Part shown: positions 1-12,800 of the stretch, in pieces
Layout of the letters: each line of letters opens with the position of its first letter
Position numbering within the stretch: the first letter of the stretch is position 1
Assembly (NCBI RefSeq): GCF_041260155.1
Contig: NC_091940.1
Coordinates: 4,162,501 to 4,226,500 of the forward strand
DNA length: 64,000 bases
Direction of reading: 5' to 3'
From: Ptychodera flava
Taxonomy: Eukaryota > Hemichordata > Enteropneusta > Ptychoderidae
Translations under genes and position numbers: made by a program
The notes under the pieces: generated by a model
The model's input: only the letters and a program-made list of their open reading frames with translations
Told to the model about the DNA's origin: nothing
Databases searched by the model: none

Positions 1-189
1 GAACAACAGTTCTAGCATCCTTTGTATCTGTTTGAGAGAGAGAAAGACAGACAGACAGAGACAGAAAGACAGAAAATTTTGTTGACAGTATGTCGATGGG
101 TGTGTGCAGTGTGATTCATATTTTTTAAATTGCGATACTTATTTCTTATTATCCTTTTGGACGCAAGGGTAATGTATAATTAGTGTTTT

Positions 190-272
190 TCTTGCTTTTA
201 TTTTTTGTGTGTTTGTTTTATATTGGTCTATGTTGGACTGCAATAAAGATAATAATAATAATAAATGTGTGG
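190..272 (+). repeat. Possible 3' tail of a LINE
   Basis: A T-rich stretch leads into a CAATAAAGATAATAATAATAA-type ending, the form of 3' end typical of CR1/L2-like non-LTR retrotransposons. The end at 16860-16890 is similar (AATAAAGTGTAATAATAATAA). No reverse-transcriptase coding sequence is visible upstream, so the call rests on the tail alone. Confidence 0.3.
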
Positions 273-3200
273 ACTCTAAATTGTAAAGTCGATATCGGTG
301 TCACGTTATGGATGATGCAACAGTTCCTGCCAAGAGTCCAACCAATCTAAAAGTGATACTGTATGCTCGGAACGCATGACATACGAGTTGCACCGAAAAC
401 GCTGCGCATCAAATCCAAACTAAACAAATATCTTCTGTTTCACTTCAGATAGATTAAAATAGAAATACTGACTTAAATGATGTTATTCATTTCTCAACTT
501 TAAGGATAATTTGACCTGAAAACAAAAAAAAAGTTTAGACACACTTGTTATAAATATTACATACATCAAATCACGGATGTAAAAAAAATACTTTTTATGT
601 CCATGATCATGTGGATAATAGCGGTAAAGTAGGTCGAAACTTTATCTGTGTAAGTCATCGCTCTATTTAAAAAAGATGTGTGCTAACCTACCCCACTGTC
701 CCTGAAGACTAGACGGCCGGACAATTGCCAATAACGACATGACGTCAAATACCTGGGGTCAGGGTTTCAAGTGGTACAGTAAAGCTGTCATGTGAGTTGA
801 TAAAGAAGATAATATCAATCAATAAGATAAGACATGGGAACACTTTACAAAATTTCGGGGCGACTTTTTGACATTTATGGTCAAACTGACACCTTATCGT
901 GGAATCACATCGTCTGACGGTAGTGACGTCACAATGGTGTATAACATAATTATTTGATAGAGATATTGTGCGTGTTGAACAGGTGTGTTTTACAATTCCT
1001 AGGGAATGTAGGAACAGGTTTTCCATTTTCGCTATCGTCTGTGGTAATGATATTGATAGGTTGAATGAAATAATTTGGTTGAAGTGCAACAGGTACATGA
1101 AATTGATTCGGTACATTGGGCAGATAGCTACTTGAAAGTTACATGATGTGTCAAACATTACTTGAACAGTAATAAGTGAAGAAGGTTGATTTTCGGAATT
1201 CAGCTGCTTTTATTCAACTGGACTTGTCTCGATTGACAGATACTTGAATGAAACATGCAACTTGATGATAGAGTAAAAAATCAGAGAATACGATTGGTGT
1301 AAATTACAATAAGGGAAGATGATGGTAATTGGATCCGTTGCTGTGTCATCATACTGGCCGTACATGCTGACTACAGAACTGTATATACTTAGTCTGAGAA
1401 ACTACTGAACCAAACCATTACATTTCTGATAGCCCAACAATGCCTATGGACTAAATTACGAACTTTGTGTCCCAATAAAGTTTAAAATAATGTAGGGGAA
1501 TGCATTTAAATCGACCTGGTCTCTCTTTGTCGAAGGTCAACTGTTTTTTCTCTCTGCACAGGAAGTGAACAATGAGCAATCAATTAATTTGCCGAAAGGG
1601 GTGTTTTCGTCATCCGATTCTAAGTTCACAGAAAGGACAATATACAGTGCCTGATGGGAGTTCTATTTGTGTGGCCTTGACACAGTCTGGCTCTCATAGC
1701 CACGCTACAACTGCCACAGCCGATTACCAGGCATGGTAGTGATTAGCAAATACCATGGTGCACGAGTCGGTTGTGGCTGCCCACGATCAGTGACTCTGGT
1801 AACAAAATACCTTTTGACAAACAACTTGCTCAGCCACTTCATGCGTAAAGAACGCTGCCTATCCAACAAACACTCCGCCTTGACACGTGTCGAGCTGACA
1901 CAAATACCAATGGTGGTTATTGGTTGACCGACATGGAGGGACTGTGGTTGACCGCAGCATGTACCTCGAGACTCTATATGTACCACCATGTCCGAAACAT
2001 GGATCCTTCATCCAAAAGTTTTCATCTTTGAGCGTCTTGCATGCAAAACAAAGGCACACAACAAAGAGTAAATTATCGAACTACGCCCCGGGATTGAATT
2101 ACCATACCGATACTATCAGAGTCCACCGTACAGGCGCCGCCTTTAGAACAATTACACTGGTGAAGATACCTACAACTTCAACTACAAGGGCAGGGCCTGT
2201 AAGCTAACATTTTAAATGATAATACGGCGCTGCGCGGCAGTCGCTCTGAGTTCAATATTTCTCTGCATTTCGCATTTTGGCAGTCACGGGGAAAGCCTTT
2301 TGAATGTTTGGTTATCAAATTAAGGTTTTTCAAATACCTGATTTTGTACGAACTGAGATATTGTTACGTTATCACTTGTACAAATTTAAGACTTCTACGT
2401 GGATTTTACTAAGTGACACAGCTTTTGCGGCGAGGACGAATATTCAGCGAATAATAAAGAGTTTGATGATCATTCAAATGTCAATAAAAAGTTGTAACGT
2501 CTGACACTATCATTATTTCTCAATGCCGTTCTATCATACTGAGAGCTCGTTATTCGGGTTCTTTTCACTGATCGGATGAACATACTTTTTTTTAAAGCTG
2601 GCGAAATTGCATAATTTTGTGACTGATTAATTTCCACGCAAACCTAGTACAGAATTTTTTACAACGCGGCTGGTCCCCAGGTTATTAAGTTACACTATGA
2701 AAGCTTTTTTAGCCTGGATAAATGTTGTCAATGAGTAAGCGAATTCGTAGCGGGCACAATATACTAGGCAACAATTGCATCAACTGACTGAATATCGATC
2801 CGACAAGATAGCATCCTTGCCCTGAAGGATGGAGGAATTTACAATATTTGCACTGGAACGGTGCGCCGGTAGGATTCGTCGATTTCGATCACGTGGCCTA
2901 CAACGCACATGGCTCGAAATTCCGTCAAAACATCAACAGCACTGCGTGCGCAAACTGTAAATAATATCTGATCGATCATCGATCATCATCACTGAAGTTT
3001 TCCGCTTTAAATTTCTGCGGCGTTTTCCTGTGCCTGGAAATAAAGTGCAATGTCATGATAATCCGAAATACGTGCTACGTATGGTATGTATTTGTTGTCG
3101 ATTGGCGCTGTGACCCCGGGGCTGTGACTCGACAGGCAAATATTATGCACTGCCATGTCCATATGTTCACAGCACCCTGGCATGTCAGATACATCGTTGT

Positions 3201-3337
3201 TGCATCACACTTCCTCCGTGGAGTTCATGCCTTTCTGAAACCTCTGGCCCTGGCTCAGATGAAAATACCGATATTATATTGTCTAGCGGACGTCTAGCTA
3301 GTGATTAAATTACAGTGTCAAACTGAGACTGGTTCGT

Positions 3338-3339
<2 letters not shown>

Positions 3340-3370
<31 letters not shown>

Positions 3371-3420
3371 GGAGACAGAAAGATAGGTAGGTAGGCAGGT
3401 GGGTAGGTATGCAGGTAGCA
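3340..3420 (+). repeat. GATA/GGTA microsatellite
   Basis: A run of about eight GATA units passes into imperfect GGTA/GGCA units (AGGTAGGTAGGCAGGTGGG). Simple tandem repeat, no coding content. Confidence 0.9.
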
Positions 3421-3652
3421 AAGATGAGCGTTCATGTACAAATTCACTGAACTCATAGTAATAACGTCTGATTCTAACAATTGGGCCTGTTTTGTTTTCT
3501 CTTGTGATCAGGTTTTCATGACCATTTACAACGTTACATAACTTATTTGCAGCATTCTGAAGACTGCAAGTGTTGTCCCTTCACTATAACAACAACTACG
3601 ATTACCAAAGTAAACAGCGTCTACAGTTAGCCTACTGTCAATAATTGGGATA

Positions 3653-3752
3653 TAGCCCTGCGTACAGGTCTGTGTGTACCCGGCGTTATACGGGTGCAGC
3701 GGTGGTGGAGGCCGTATAACGCCGGGAACACACAGACCTGTACGCAGGGCTA
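3653..3752. repeat. Near-perfect inverted repeat (hairpin, MITE-like)
   Basis: Arms 3653-3693 and 3712-3752 are 41 nt each and complementary except for one A/A mismatch, separated by an 18-nt GC-rich loop. GGGATA occurs just outside both ends (3647-3652 and 3756-3761) and could be a target-site duplication. The near identity of the arms suggests a recent insertion or arm homogenisation. It is too symmetrical for a typical miRNA precursor, and no transposase is present. A very small foldback/MITE element is the simplest reading. Confidence 0.75.
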
Positions 3753-4153
3753 ATAGGGATACTACTCCTTGTGGACACCGAGAACTGCAGGTCTACGCAG
3801 TGAACAGGTGCCTGAATTATTTCGCGAAATTTATGGTCCACATTGTATGTTTAGAGTAATTACGACTTTTTCCCTTCTATTTAGCCTTACTCAATGCTCA
3901 AAACAAATCTTCATGGTCCTGGACATGCAGTGCGTGCGCATCATGAGAAGGGGCTGGGCTAATTTGTCAACAATATGAACTTCACTAGCCAACCAGCTAG
4001 CAGCCAATATTTGCATATTTTATCGATTTGCAGCGAGTCGGACGATGACCATTCATGACCCCAACATCAAAACCAGCTGTATGTATCAACTCAATTATAA
4101 TATCGTCACATGTGTGTTGTCACGTGTCTACCACTTTATGATAAACACGTTTC

Positions 4154-4163
4154 CCATATAAGG
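4154..4163 (+). promoter_or_regulatory. CArG/TATA-like core promoter element
   Basis: CCATATAAGG is a perfect match to the SRF-binding CArG consensus CC(A/T)6GG and also contains ATATAA, so it could serve as a TATA-like element. It lies about 150 nt upstream of the ATG at 4305, which would place the transcription start near 4185 with a leader of about 120 nt. Use as a promoter or SRF site is inference from position and sequence. Confidence 0.45.
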
Positions 4164-4304
4164 GGAGTGTAGCTAACCTAGGCATGCATCACTTCTATAG
4201 GCGATAGTCGAAGAAAGCACAAGCTCAGCAACATTAGCGAGCGGCTTCAAGTTGTCATTATTTGTCGTTAGTCCTGTGTCGTCAGTTCCAAAACTTGTCT
4301 CACG

Positions 4305-5135
4305 ATGTTTTACACTAAGGAGAGGCCCGTTCTGTGCCGTTTTGGGCCATGCCAGTTCAACGGTTCAGCTGTAGTTTGCAGAACCACCTTCGATATGCCG
4401 AAACAATCCAGCGGCCATGATCCGCCTCGATGCGATGGCGGCGGTGGAGTGGATGTAAACGACAGAAATGAGAACCAAGCAAGGGACACCAAACCTCGAC
4501 AGAGGCAACCTTCTGGCAGCTGTCTCAAAAGCCCGACTGGATCTCCACCCTCTTCACCTGCTCGAAAATCGGTAAGATTTGCTGACAGCATTGGTATGGA
4601 GTTGGAAGCTGTTCGAATCTTCGAGAAATGCGACTCTGACTACGAGCTGAACCTGCCTGATTCGTTCATGAAGTCCGTGCTCAGATCGAGGCGATTTATG
4701 GCACACTGTCAGAACAACTACAGGGTTCCTTCGGAAAAATACCTTGAACCATGCTTCCTGCTACCAGACTCTGACATTTCGAACAATGTAAGGGAAAAGA
4801 AAGTGTGCTTGGAGTCATACGAAGTGAAGGACTTGTCCGTCAAAGCGAACGTACGGGTCGCGAACATTGCATTCGAAAAATCTGTGAAGGTAAGGTTTAC
4901 CATCACTGACTGGGCAACGCATTATGATTTGCCAGCAAGGTATGTTGACAACTCGAACGATGGCCATACAGATAAATTCACATTTGAGATTGCGTTACCC
5001 AGGGATTTTGTAATCGGTTGCCGACTCGAATTCGCCGTGAAATACGAAGTCGATGGCCAGACTTACTGGGACAACAACTCGGACGACAACTATGCATACG
5101 AATGCACGGACAACAGGCGCACATCTAGACCGTGA
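4305..5135 (+). CDS. PPP1R3: Protein phosphatase 1 glycogen-targeting regulatory subunit (PPP1R3 family), copy A
   Basis: A single-exon gene of 276 aa. Members of this family bind the PP1 catalytic subunit and carry it to glycogen, where it dephosphorylates glycogen synthase and phosphorylase. Visible features: a Ser/Pro-rich N-terminal half; the PP1-docking RVxF-type motif K88-S-V-R-F92 followed by the family's acidic start ADSIGMELEAVRIF; and a CBM21 glycogen-binding domain from about residue 147 to 267 with the hallmark YWDNNSDDNY (WDNN at 255-258). Length fits the short vertebrate members PPP1R3B/C/D, which also have one coding exon. The first ATG (CACGATGT) is taken as start; a later Met at residue 31 is possible. 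A diverged paralogue lies about 30 kb downstream on the same strand, sharing GSCLK before the docking motif. Which vertebrate subtype is orthologous cannot be said. Confidence 0.93.
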   Translation: MFYTKERPVLCRFGPCQFNGSAVVCRTTFDMPKQSSGHDPPRCDGGGGVDVNDRNENQARDTKPRQRQPSGSCLKSPTGSPPSSPARKSVRFADSIGMELEAVRIFEKCDSDYELNLPDSFMKSVLRSRRFMAHCQNNYRVPSEKYLEPCFLLPDSDISNNVREKKVCLESYEVKDLSVKANVRVANIAFEKSVKVRFTITDWATHYDLPARYVDNSNDGHTDKFTFEIALPRDFVIGCRLEFAVKYEVDGQTYWDNNSDDNYAYECTDNRRTSRP

Positions 5136-8100
5136 ACTAACATTTCCGACTTAAAATCGAAAGATATAAGATTTGTTGAACTGGGAATAGTCAAGCAGGA
5201 CTGAGCTATTAGTTTGCGTCCATGGAAGACCTCTTCCCAGTTGATGCGGGAAAACCGAAAACAACAGCTCCCTGTTTCTCCACTACTGCTCTGGACGTAC
5301 AGGGGTGCACGATCGATATTGACATGCATGGTAATGCGTGACGTCAAGCCAAGCCTACCATTACAGAATTTCAATGAACACTTATTTACATAAGTATGTT
5401 GTTCAACATGTTCTAACGATTTTCTTTAATAAGACTATTGTTTTTGTCACATTTTCAACTTCAAAGCAATCTCTCAGGCCATACATATACAAATTTTTGA
5501 AAGATTTTCACAACAAACCAGTCCGGTGGCATTACAGCCCTACAGTGGCAAAACCATGTTATGCAAATATTGCGGTTTTGGCGCGACCGCTATGCGAGGG
5601 ATTGCGACGAAGAAAAACACGATAAACTCCGGGCATGCTTTACCATTACTACTTTACACACCATGTTTTCTGAAATTTATCTATGACACTTATTAGCATT
5701 GCCAGTAGTCAATTTTACCGTTTTGCGGAAAAGGAAAACCGATGAAAATTTTGGAAAATTTCTCGTTTGGCTTATGTAGATAATAAATGAATTTGGGTCA
5801 GTACTGCCATTTCTATGGAAGAAGAAAAAAAAACATGACATCATACACTGTGAAATCATCATGTCAAAATAGATATAGAAATATTAATTTTCAAGAGCAT
5901 AATGGACTTTTTTCCTGTGACTTCAATTTATGTTTATATTCACCAGTTGCTATTCTGACATAATTTAGCACTGCGTGTTTGATAAGATCACTCAGAAAGA
6001 GCGTTCGACTCGATGAATTCCTCTCTCTACAAATATGAGAGCACCTATACCTGCTCTCGTGTCAATCGATGGAATTCGGATCTTGTTCCGCTTCAATTTC
6101 TGATGTGGCACATTGATGGTATGGTTATGGCGTTACAGAAACCACCGCTAGTCTCACTAATCAGTGGCGCGTGGGTTTACTTTTACAACAAATGTATACC
6201 TTCAAACTTTGTTTGCAAGATAATTGATCGGAGAAAGCACCGCGAGACCTGCAGGTAGTTTAAACGCGTGTGTTTACAACAGAAAGATACACCTTCAAAC
6301 TTGGAGTTTACCAGACAAATTGAAATTCTAAGTACTTATAAATAATGTAAAAAAACACTGTAAAATACAAACGAAATATATGCATTATTTTTGAAGTTAT
6401 TTTGTAGAGAAACTTTATCGTCAGAGTTACAAGCCGTTCGATGGGAACGTCGAGTTGTCGTTTAGACTTGTTGTTGGAGCTTGTGGAATTTTCACGGTTT
6501 TTTGTAAACGAATTGTAAATCGTATATCTTGAAGTTGTTACCATTTCATTTGTCAATTTGTACGTGTTTCAGTGTTAGTGGAATAAAATTGAAACATACA
6601 AAGATGATAAAGTGAAAATTTGTCTCTGCACATTTCTATAAGAAAGTGGTTGTCTGTGGTGTTTGCGATGAATATGTTGAGTGTAATGGACCGGAGATGT
6701 CACTAACAGTTTAACGTCTCTAGTAAACAATCCGTCGCTGGGCCCGGGGAAGAGACGAAACTACAATAAATGCTGACCTATGCTCTGCCTGAAGTTATGG
6801 GGACAATGTCCCGTTCGACCCATTAAGTTACTGTGGCGTGCGGTGCATGTAATGAAACCCTACACCGTGTGTGAAGGAGTCAGTTTGCAGGACAGTGGGG
6901 GCGTCCTGAGCGAGAGCCCAACCTGGACGAAACAGCTCTGTTGAGGTTAATGCTGAGGAAGTGACGCCTCAAGCTGCAAACTCCAGGGAGTGTTTATACC
7001 GAACGTGAATTCCATCACGCCAAACATTGCAACTCAAATATCATCAATATGAATGATTGTAGTGTCTTTGGTTTACGTTCACTTAACTTTCTGCTGTCGT
7101 TATCTGTTCTTCCGTCCACTGCCATGATCTGTTCTATTTATATAGTTCCAGAGAAACTCGAATTCCTCCCTAAGCCGACACTCAGACAATGTGCGTCGGA
7201 GTCTGTCATAATTGTACGCTGATTAAGACACTTCTGCCGGATATCATGTGGTCTCTCCATCCTCAATGAACCAGTTATTTATAGAGGTGATCTACCCATC
7301 CCTGAATGAACCATTTAAAGAGATGATACTATAATCATGATAATATAATACTAGTTGGAATTTCCACCGCCATATTACTTTCATCCTTAAAGTAAGGAAT
7401 GGGCCTTGTCATATTTGGGTGGAAGAGCATTTTTCTCACTTGCACTGTCTCTCCTCCACATCGCTTGGTCACTCTTTTCCTGACGATGTAGGCCTTTCCC
7501 ATGTTCAATTCCACGGCCCGGAAATTCACATAATATTTAAAAACAGATTTGGCAAGGAAAATGAAATTCAATCAACTCGCATCATAACTACGGTGACTGA
7601 GTTCATCGTAGTTCGAAAATAAAATAGTGTCGTACGCTTTGCCCCAGAATCACCTTGCTAATTTACAGAGCTATCAAACGACACAATTTTCATATACTTC
7701 CATTTCCTCCGTGTCAATTCGCAGTCACGTATAATGTAGTGGATCTTAAATGATGCTATGTCGAACTTTAGCTGATACTTTGAATGAGACTTTGAACTCT
7801 TCCCTTTTCAGAAATCAAAGCCACGCCCTTTTCAACTACACATTCTTGTTTCATTGTTTCCTTTCTTAAAATACAGAGTGTGAACTCTGTTTTCTTTTCA
7901 ATATAAAAACCCAAATATCATTGCATGCGGCAATTTTAAAGGATTTAAAGGATTTTAATTTTTTTTCAATTCTGCCCCTGCGTTCCGCTGCATTCAAGAC
8001 TCTTTTTCAAAGTTTAACATTCAAACTCAAACTTCGTTTACTGAATTTTAGATAAATTCACTAATAATCCATTAAGCAGAGCACCTTCAACCTGTAGGTG

Positions 8101-8755
8101 AATAGTGAACTTGATCTGCTCGATGGCGCTATACCCTAGAGGTCCAAGTTTTCAATTCAGTTCGTAAAGCCTTTCCAGTGTGATGCAATCACGTCCATCC
8201 GTGAAACAAATCGCTCCAACATGCAGTGAGGATTTGTTCCATCTTCAGTTATCACAGCTACACTGGTTAAATTTGGAAGCTTTTAAATATTTAAATAATT
8301 ACAAATCGGCGGGAAATCTTGATTGTACCACGACATTGCATTGCGGTACGGTTCACGGCTGGACTATGACTTTTCAAATTCAATCCGGTCAAACTCTGAA
8401 AATCTTGACAAACTCTAGATATGAGACCGGACATTATGTTACATAGGTAAATTAAAACATGATTTTCCATGAACAAAGACACTGTCACATGATAATGCCG
8501 GTCACGTGTCAGTGTAATTCGATGATGAATGGAATACGGCCTAAAGCATTGCCAATACATGTATGTCGTTTTAGACATTATTTGTGTTGAATAAACATAT
8601 TTTATACTCGTTGTACAGGACGTTTTTGTTTCCCCTCATCTTGATGCATGCACTACAGGAATTTAAGGGCTTTTATGATGCAAATTCACAAAAGGGGCAG
8701 TCCCTAGGAATACATTGAAGCGCTTACCGCCGAGGTACCGCTGGCTTTTCATGTG

Positions 8756-8778
8756 TGACGTCATCTTTTATGACGTCA
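8756..8778. promoter_or_regulatory. Pair of CRE palindromes
   Basis: Two complete TGACGTCA sites at 8756-8763 and 8771-8778, 15 bp apart centre to centre. This is the full palindromic site for CREB/ATF-type bZIP proteins. No gene start is visible close by, so a regulatory role is conjecture. Confidence 0.4.
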
Positions 8779-9740
8779 ATCATTTGCATTTGAAATAATT
8801 CTTTGAAAGCTGCAAAACCGACCGTTTCACTTAGTTTACTGCTGTTTTTATGCAGTCAGAGCAAAATAAAAAACAACCCTTAACCTAGTATGAACTTTAC
8901 ATGAAGTTTGTTCTTCATATATTCCGATGACAAATGAAGGGAAGATCGATCCCATATTAAATTAACTCGTCTCTGAAGACGCAAAGCGTGAAGATAAATG
9001 AAAAAATTCGAGATTTGGTTTTCCAGCGAGTAATATTTTTTACCAAGCTTTTCAAAAATGTATACATGAGAATGACCACAGTGTGTAAAACATTCCCAAA
9101 AAAATGGCCAACACACAATCTTAATTCTTCACGATATTCATCACTTAAAATAATTGACAATGTACTTAATTGTCCTCCAATTAAATATGAAAATGCTAAA
9201 ATGCTAAAAAAGAGAAGAAAAAGTATTTTCTGTGAGTGCCAAAAAGAAACAAGGAAAGAAAAATTGTCGAAGGTGACTAATTTGAAGTTTGGCAATGTAG
9301 TTTAGGATGAAAGGGGAAGAAAATGAGAAAGAGAACACAAATAATGGCACGCCTGTCAATGAGCTGAAAGAACGGATTTTCGTTTTGTTTTTTTTTCGCA
9401 GTCGGTCGATTCAAACTTGCTTTAGTCACTATGCCTATTTAGTTTGTTATTTTCCATGAACTGAAACGTGACATCATACTGAATGCATTATGTAACACAT
9501 AAAGAACAACACTGACAACAGCAAAATTAAATTCTTTTACTGTGAATTTGTTTATATTTGAAATATACATGTACTTTTTGTATTTTCGATCGAGTCTAGC
9601 GTTCGATTACGTTTCATTGATATGTTTATCATCCGCTCTTTGTACCCGCGATCAATGCCCTTCACCGCGGGATCGGACGACAAGAACACACAACAATAGA
9701 AGCCTCGCAAATAATACGTACTGTGGCCTGTAAACACATG

Positions 9741-9811
9741 GGTAATCTCACGTAGGCATCATAAATATTCAAAGCGGCTGAGGTCTCACGTAGATATCAT
9801 GAATATTCATA
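9741..9811 (+). repeat. Two-unit degenerate tandem repeat
   Basis: Two copies of a unit containing CTCACGTAG..ATCAT(A/G)AATATTCA, offset by about 40 bp with a few substitutions. Function unknown. Confidence 0.55.
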
Positions 9812-12800
9812 AGTAAGGTTACAATGTCACCGTGACAGATTCAGTGACACAAATACATGTGGACCGTATTAACAGCTTGTATGACATTATCCGACTGTAA
9901 TAAAATTGATGTTTGAGCGGATTTTCGTTATGATCTGATTGCATGAAATTCAGTTTTCAATTTATTAGGTGTTTGTTAACACACATTTCTTGTAATTTCT
10001 GTATCAATTGTTTTCTGCTCGATAACCCATGCTCCGCTCCGATCGTCTTCCTAGCTTGGCAGTTTAGCGGTAAATCAGTTATAGGCCTAATAGCTCAGTA
10101 GTTTACACAAATATTCCTTGTAAGTCAGAATGACAATGTACTTTTCCTGTACGCAGAACTCTTAATGGAATGAACTGAAATCAAACAAACCTAATCATGC
10201 ACGGTTGATCATCGAACGCTAGCCAATTGATATCTCCTTTTCACTCTTGTTTATTTCAATAATTTCCCATTTCCGTTCGCTGTCGATAAATATGGAGCTG
10301 TTTTGATGAAACACGATCAAATGTAGTGAAGTCGATATCGTGATGTCAATGAATGGTACCCGGATGTTGCCCCTGCACAATTACAACTCATCTGCGCAAA
10401 GGACTTCATCTTAGGTCTGGAATCAGAGTGATATACCGAGGAAGCGCGGTGTCATTTTTTTTTCTAATTTATTAATTTCTTGATGTCAACTTATTATCTG
10501 TACGAATCAATGAAGTTGAGCTGTAATTGAGGAAACTTTGATATTCCAAGCATTGACTAACTGCACGATAGGTAATGACTAATGTCAGAACCTGAATATC
10601 TCTTGTAGTTTACAATATTGTTTAAAACGCCGAGTATTATCAAGAAAGCCTTGACCATCACCATTGACTTCATGAAATGTCGATTTCATTGACTGGATTC
10701 CATTGTCCACCTCAAAATAGCATACGTCACAAATGGCATTCATTGGTCTGGGTTACACGGCCGTGACAAGGTCATGTGTGAATAGCACTTGTAAGTCGAT
10801 GGTCTATTTTTCAGATTTACTTCTGTAGCAACGCAAAAGTGTGTCTATATAGGGCTAGTCAAGGACAATGAGTATGCGGTGTTTCAAACCCACTTCCCTC
10901 AATGAAAATAAATTTGGATGCAATAGACTCTTTCAAGAATAAAGGATGAACTCGAGAATGCCGGTGAAGTTGAAACTTCCCAAACCAAAATATGCAATGT
11001 TCATTTTGGAAGACAACGAAATCACATATTTTATTGATGAAAATGAACTACAGAGCAACATTAACCAAATGTATAGTTATCACACATATCAAGTCATGAT
11101 GATAAAATATCACATCATCATAGCAACATTTCACTTTTAAAGGAAACTCAGAAACTTTGAAGGATGTAATAAAAGTAAAAAAATTCTCGTATATATCAAT
11201 ATAACTGTATATATCTGTTAGGATCAACTTTACGATCATGAACATATCACCCACGTGCCCCTGTCACAGGCACACAAACTGAGGTGACTCTGTGCACATG
11301 CGTGTGGTTAAGGTAACGGGAAGTTATCGATATTTGTACAGACAGGTGATATATCGAGGGTGGTAATGTAACCGTCTGACAGTTTATCGACATCCTGTTC
11401 GCTGACCCTTCACTTCAAACTTTGTACCAAGGGCTCCACTTCTCTATCGAGTTTACGTGAGCCTTGCGCTTTGCATCGCAGGGTTGCACAGCGATAACTG
11501 GGGTCGTTGACCGGATTGATGATACCGCACACCGAGTACGTTGATAGTATCATGCGAACCACTTGAGATCTTTGATGTCTGATGTACTCAATCGATTTTG
11601 TGAATTAACTCTTTAATCTGTCAAATTTAAAGTGATTCTTTAGAGAAAGATCTACTGCTTTAGTTATAGATCGGCGAGTTTTGGTGCTTGTTTGTATTTA
11701 GGTACTTTGACCATACTCATAATGCCCTCAATTTTAACTGCATAAGTTTGTAAACCAAGCATACTTCCCCTGACATGGGCAAAATATCGCTAAATTGATC
11801 AATATAATGGCCAATTGGCGAAAAATGTCAGCTGCGGTATATAGACTAATAGCTTTATTTGAACCCATGAACTTATTCTGCGGCCTCAGACTCTACGGTA
11901 CACTGACCGGAACTTTTCTTACCGTTCACCACTGGTTCAATTGAGGTTATTGATCGGAAATCATATCAACAAAGTCTGATACGTTGATCAAATACATATA
12001 CGCAATAATTAAGTAAACATGTTTATTTGCAGTATAGGTTATCGTACGCTTTATGTCACATGGTGGTTTATGCGTGTTGACGAGTCATTCATTATTATTC
12101 ATGTGTGAAAAATTATTATTATGTTCAACATTTTGATTTCAACTTATATATTTGTCCTTTACGTTTCCATTTACAAAAAAACAACTGTAATAATGGAGAA
12201 ATACGTTTGTTCATTTCCGTGCTAGACTTCTCGAATCATAAAAATAATTTTCCTACATGCCTCGCCGAACCAAATACTACATATTAACGATTGGCGTAAA
12301 CAGACACTGCGATCAATGAAATGTACATATTTCACTCTTATTGTTGGATTGAATTTATTCAATACACGGCTTCACACTCACTCAGTTCCAGGCACGCGAT
12401 GTCTGTTTCGTCGAAATCAGGGTGACCCCACGCTTACGATGAGTCACCACGTCATAATTTGAAAACAACAATAGCTAACGTTCACACATGGTCAATGACC
12501 CTCGTCATATTACCTTGTCCGCACGACAGACGGTCAAAAGGATTTTCCAATAGAATGCTTGTTAGATTATGTTAATGGCACAAAATCAACGTTAAAATTA
12601 TTGTCAGGTCAGTGGAGCTTCAGTTGATAGTGTGTTACCAACGAAGGTTATTTTGATAGTGTTTGTTTTGACAGACCAAGTGTGCTGCACGCTAAGTTTT
12701 TTAAACATTTCCAGAATGTGGCCTATGATGACAATGAGACACTGTGACGTGGCACATTCATTCATGAACCTTTCGCTGAAGTTCAAAGACAAGGTGAATG

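Larger units (their letters stand above)
1..4153. other. Gene-free 5' flank
   Basis: No open frame here has recognisable domains or convincing splice signals. It holds a possible LINE tail near 190-272, a GATA/GGTA microsatellite (3340-3420), a near-perfect hairpin (3653-3752) and several short palindromes around 1720-2000. The frames around 745-1158 and 1705-2207 are low-complexity or overlap on both strands and look like chance openings. Upstream control elements of the PP1 subunit gene that starts at 4305 probably lie in the last few hundred bases. Confidence 0.6.

Noticed and set aside
745-1158. 137-codon minus-strand frame
   Set aside because: No domain, no promoter or splice context, composition like the surrounding AT-rich DNA.
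10070-10110. TAATAGCTCAGTAGTTTA resembling a tRNA D-arm
   Set aside because: No acceptor stem, anticodon arm or T-arm can be formed around it.
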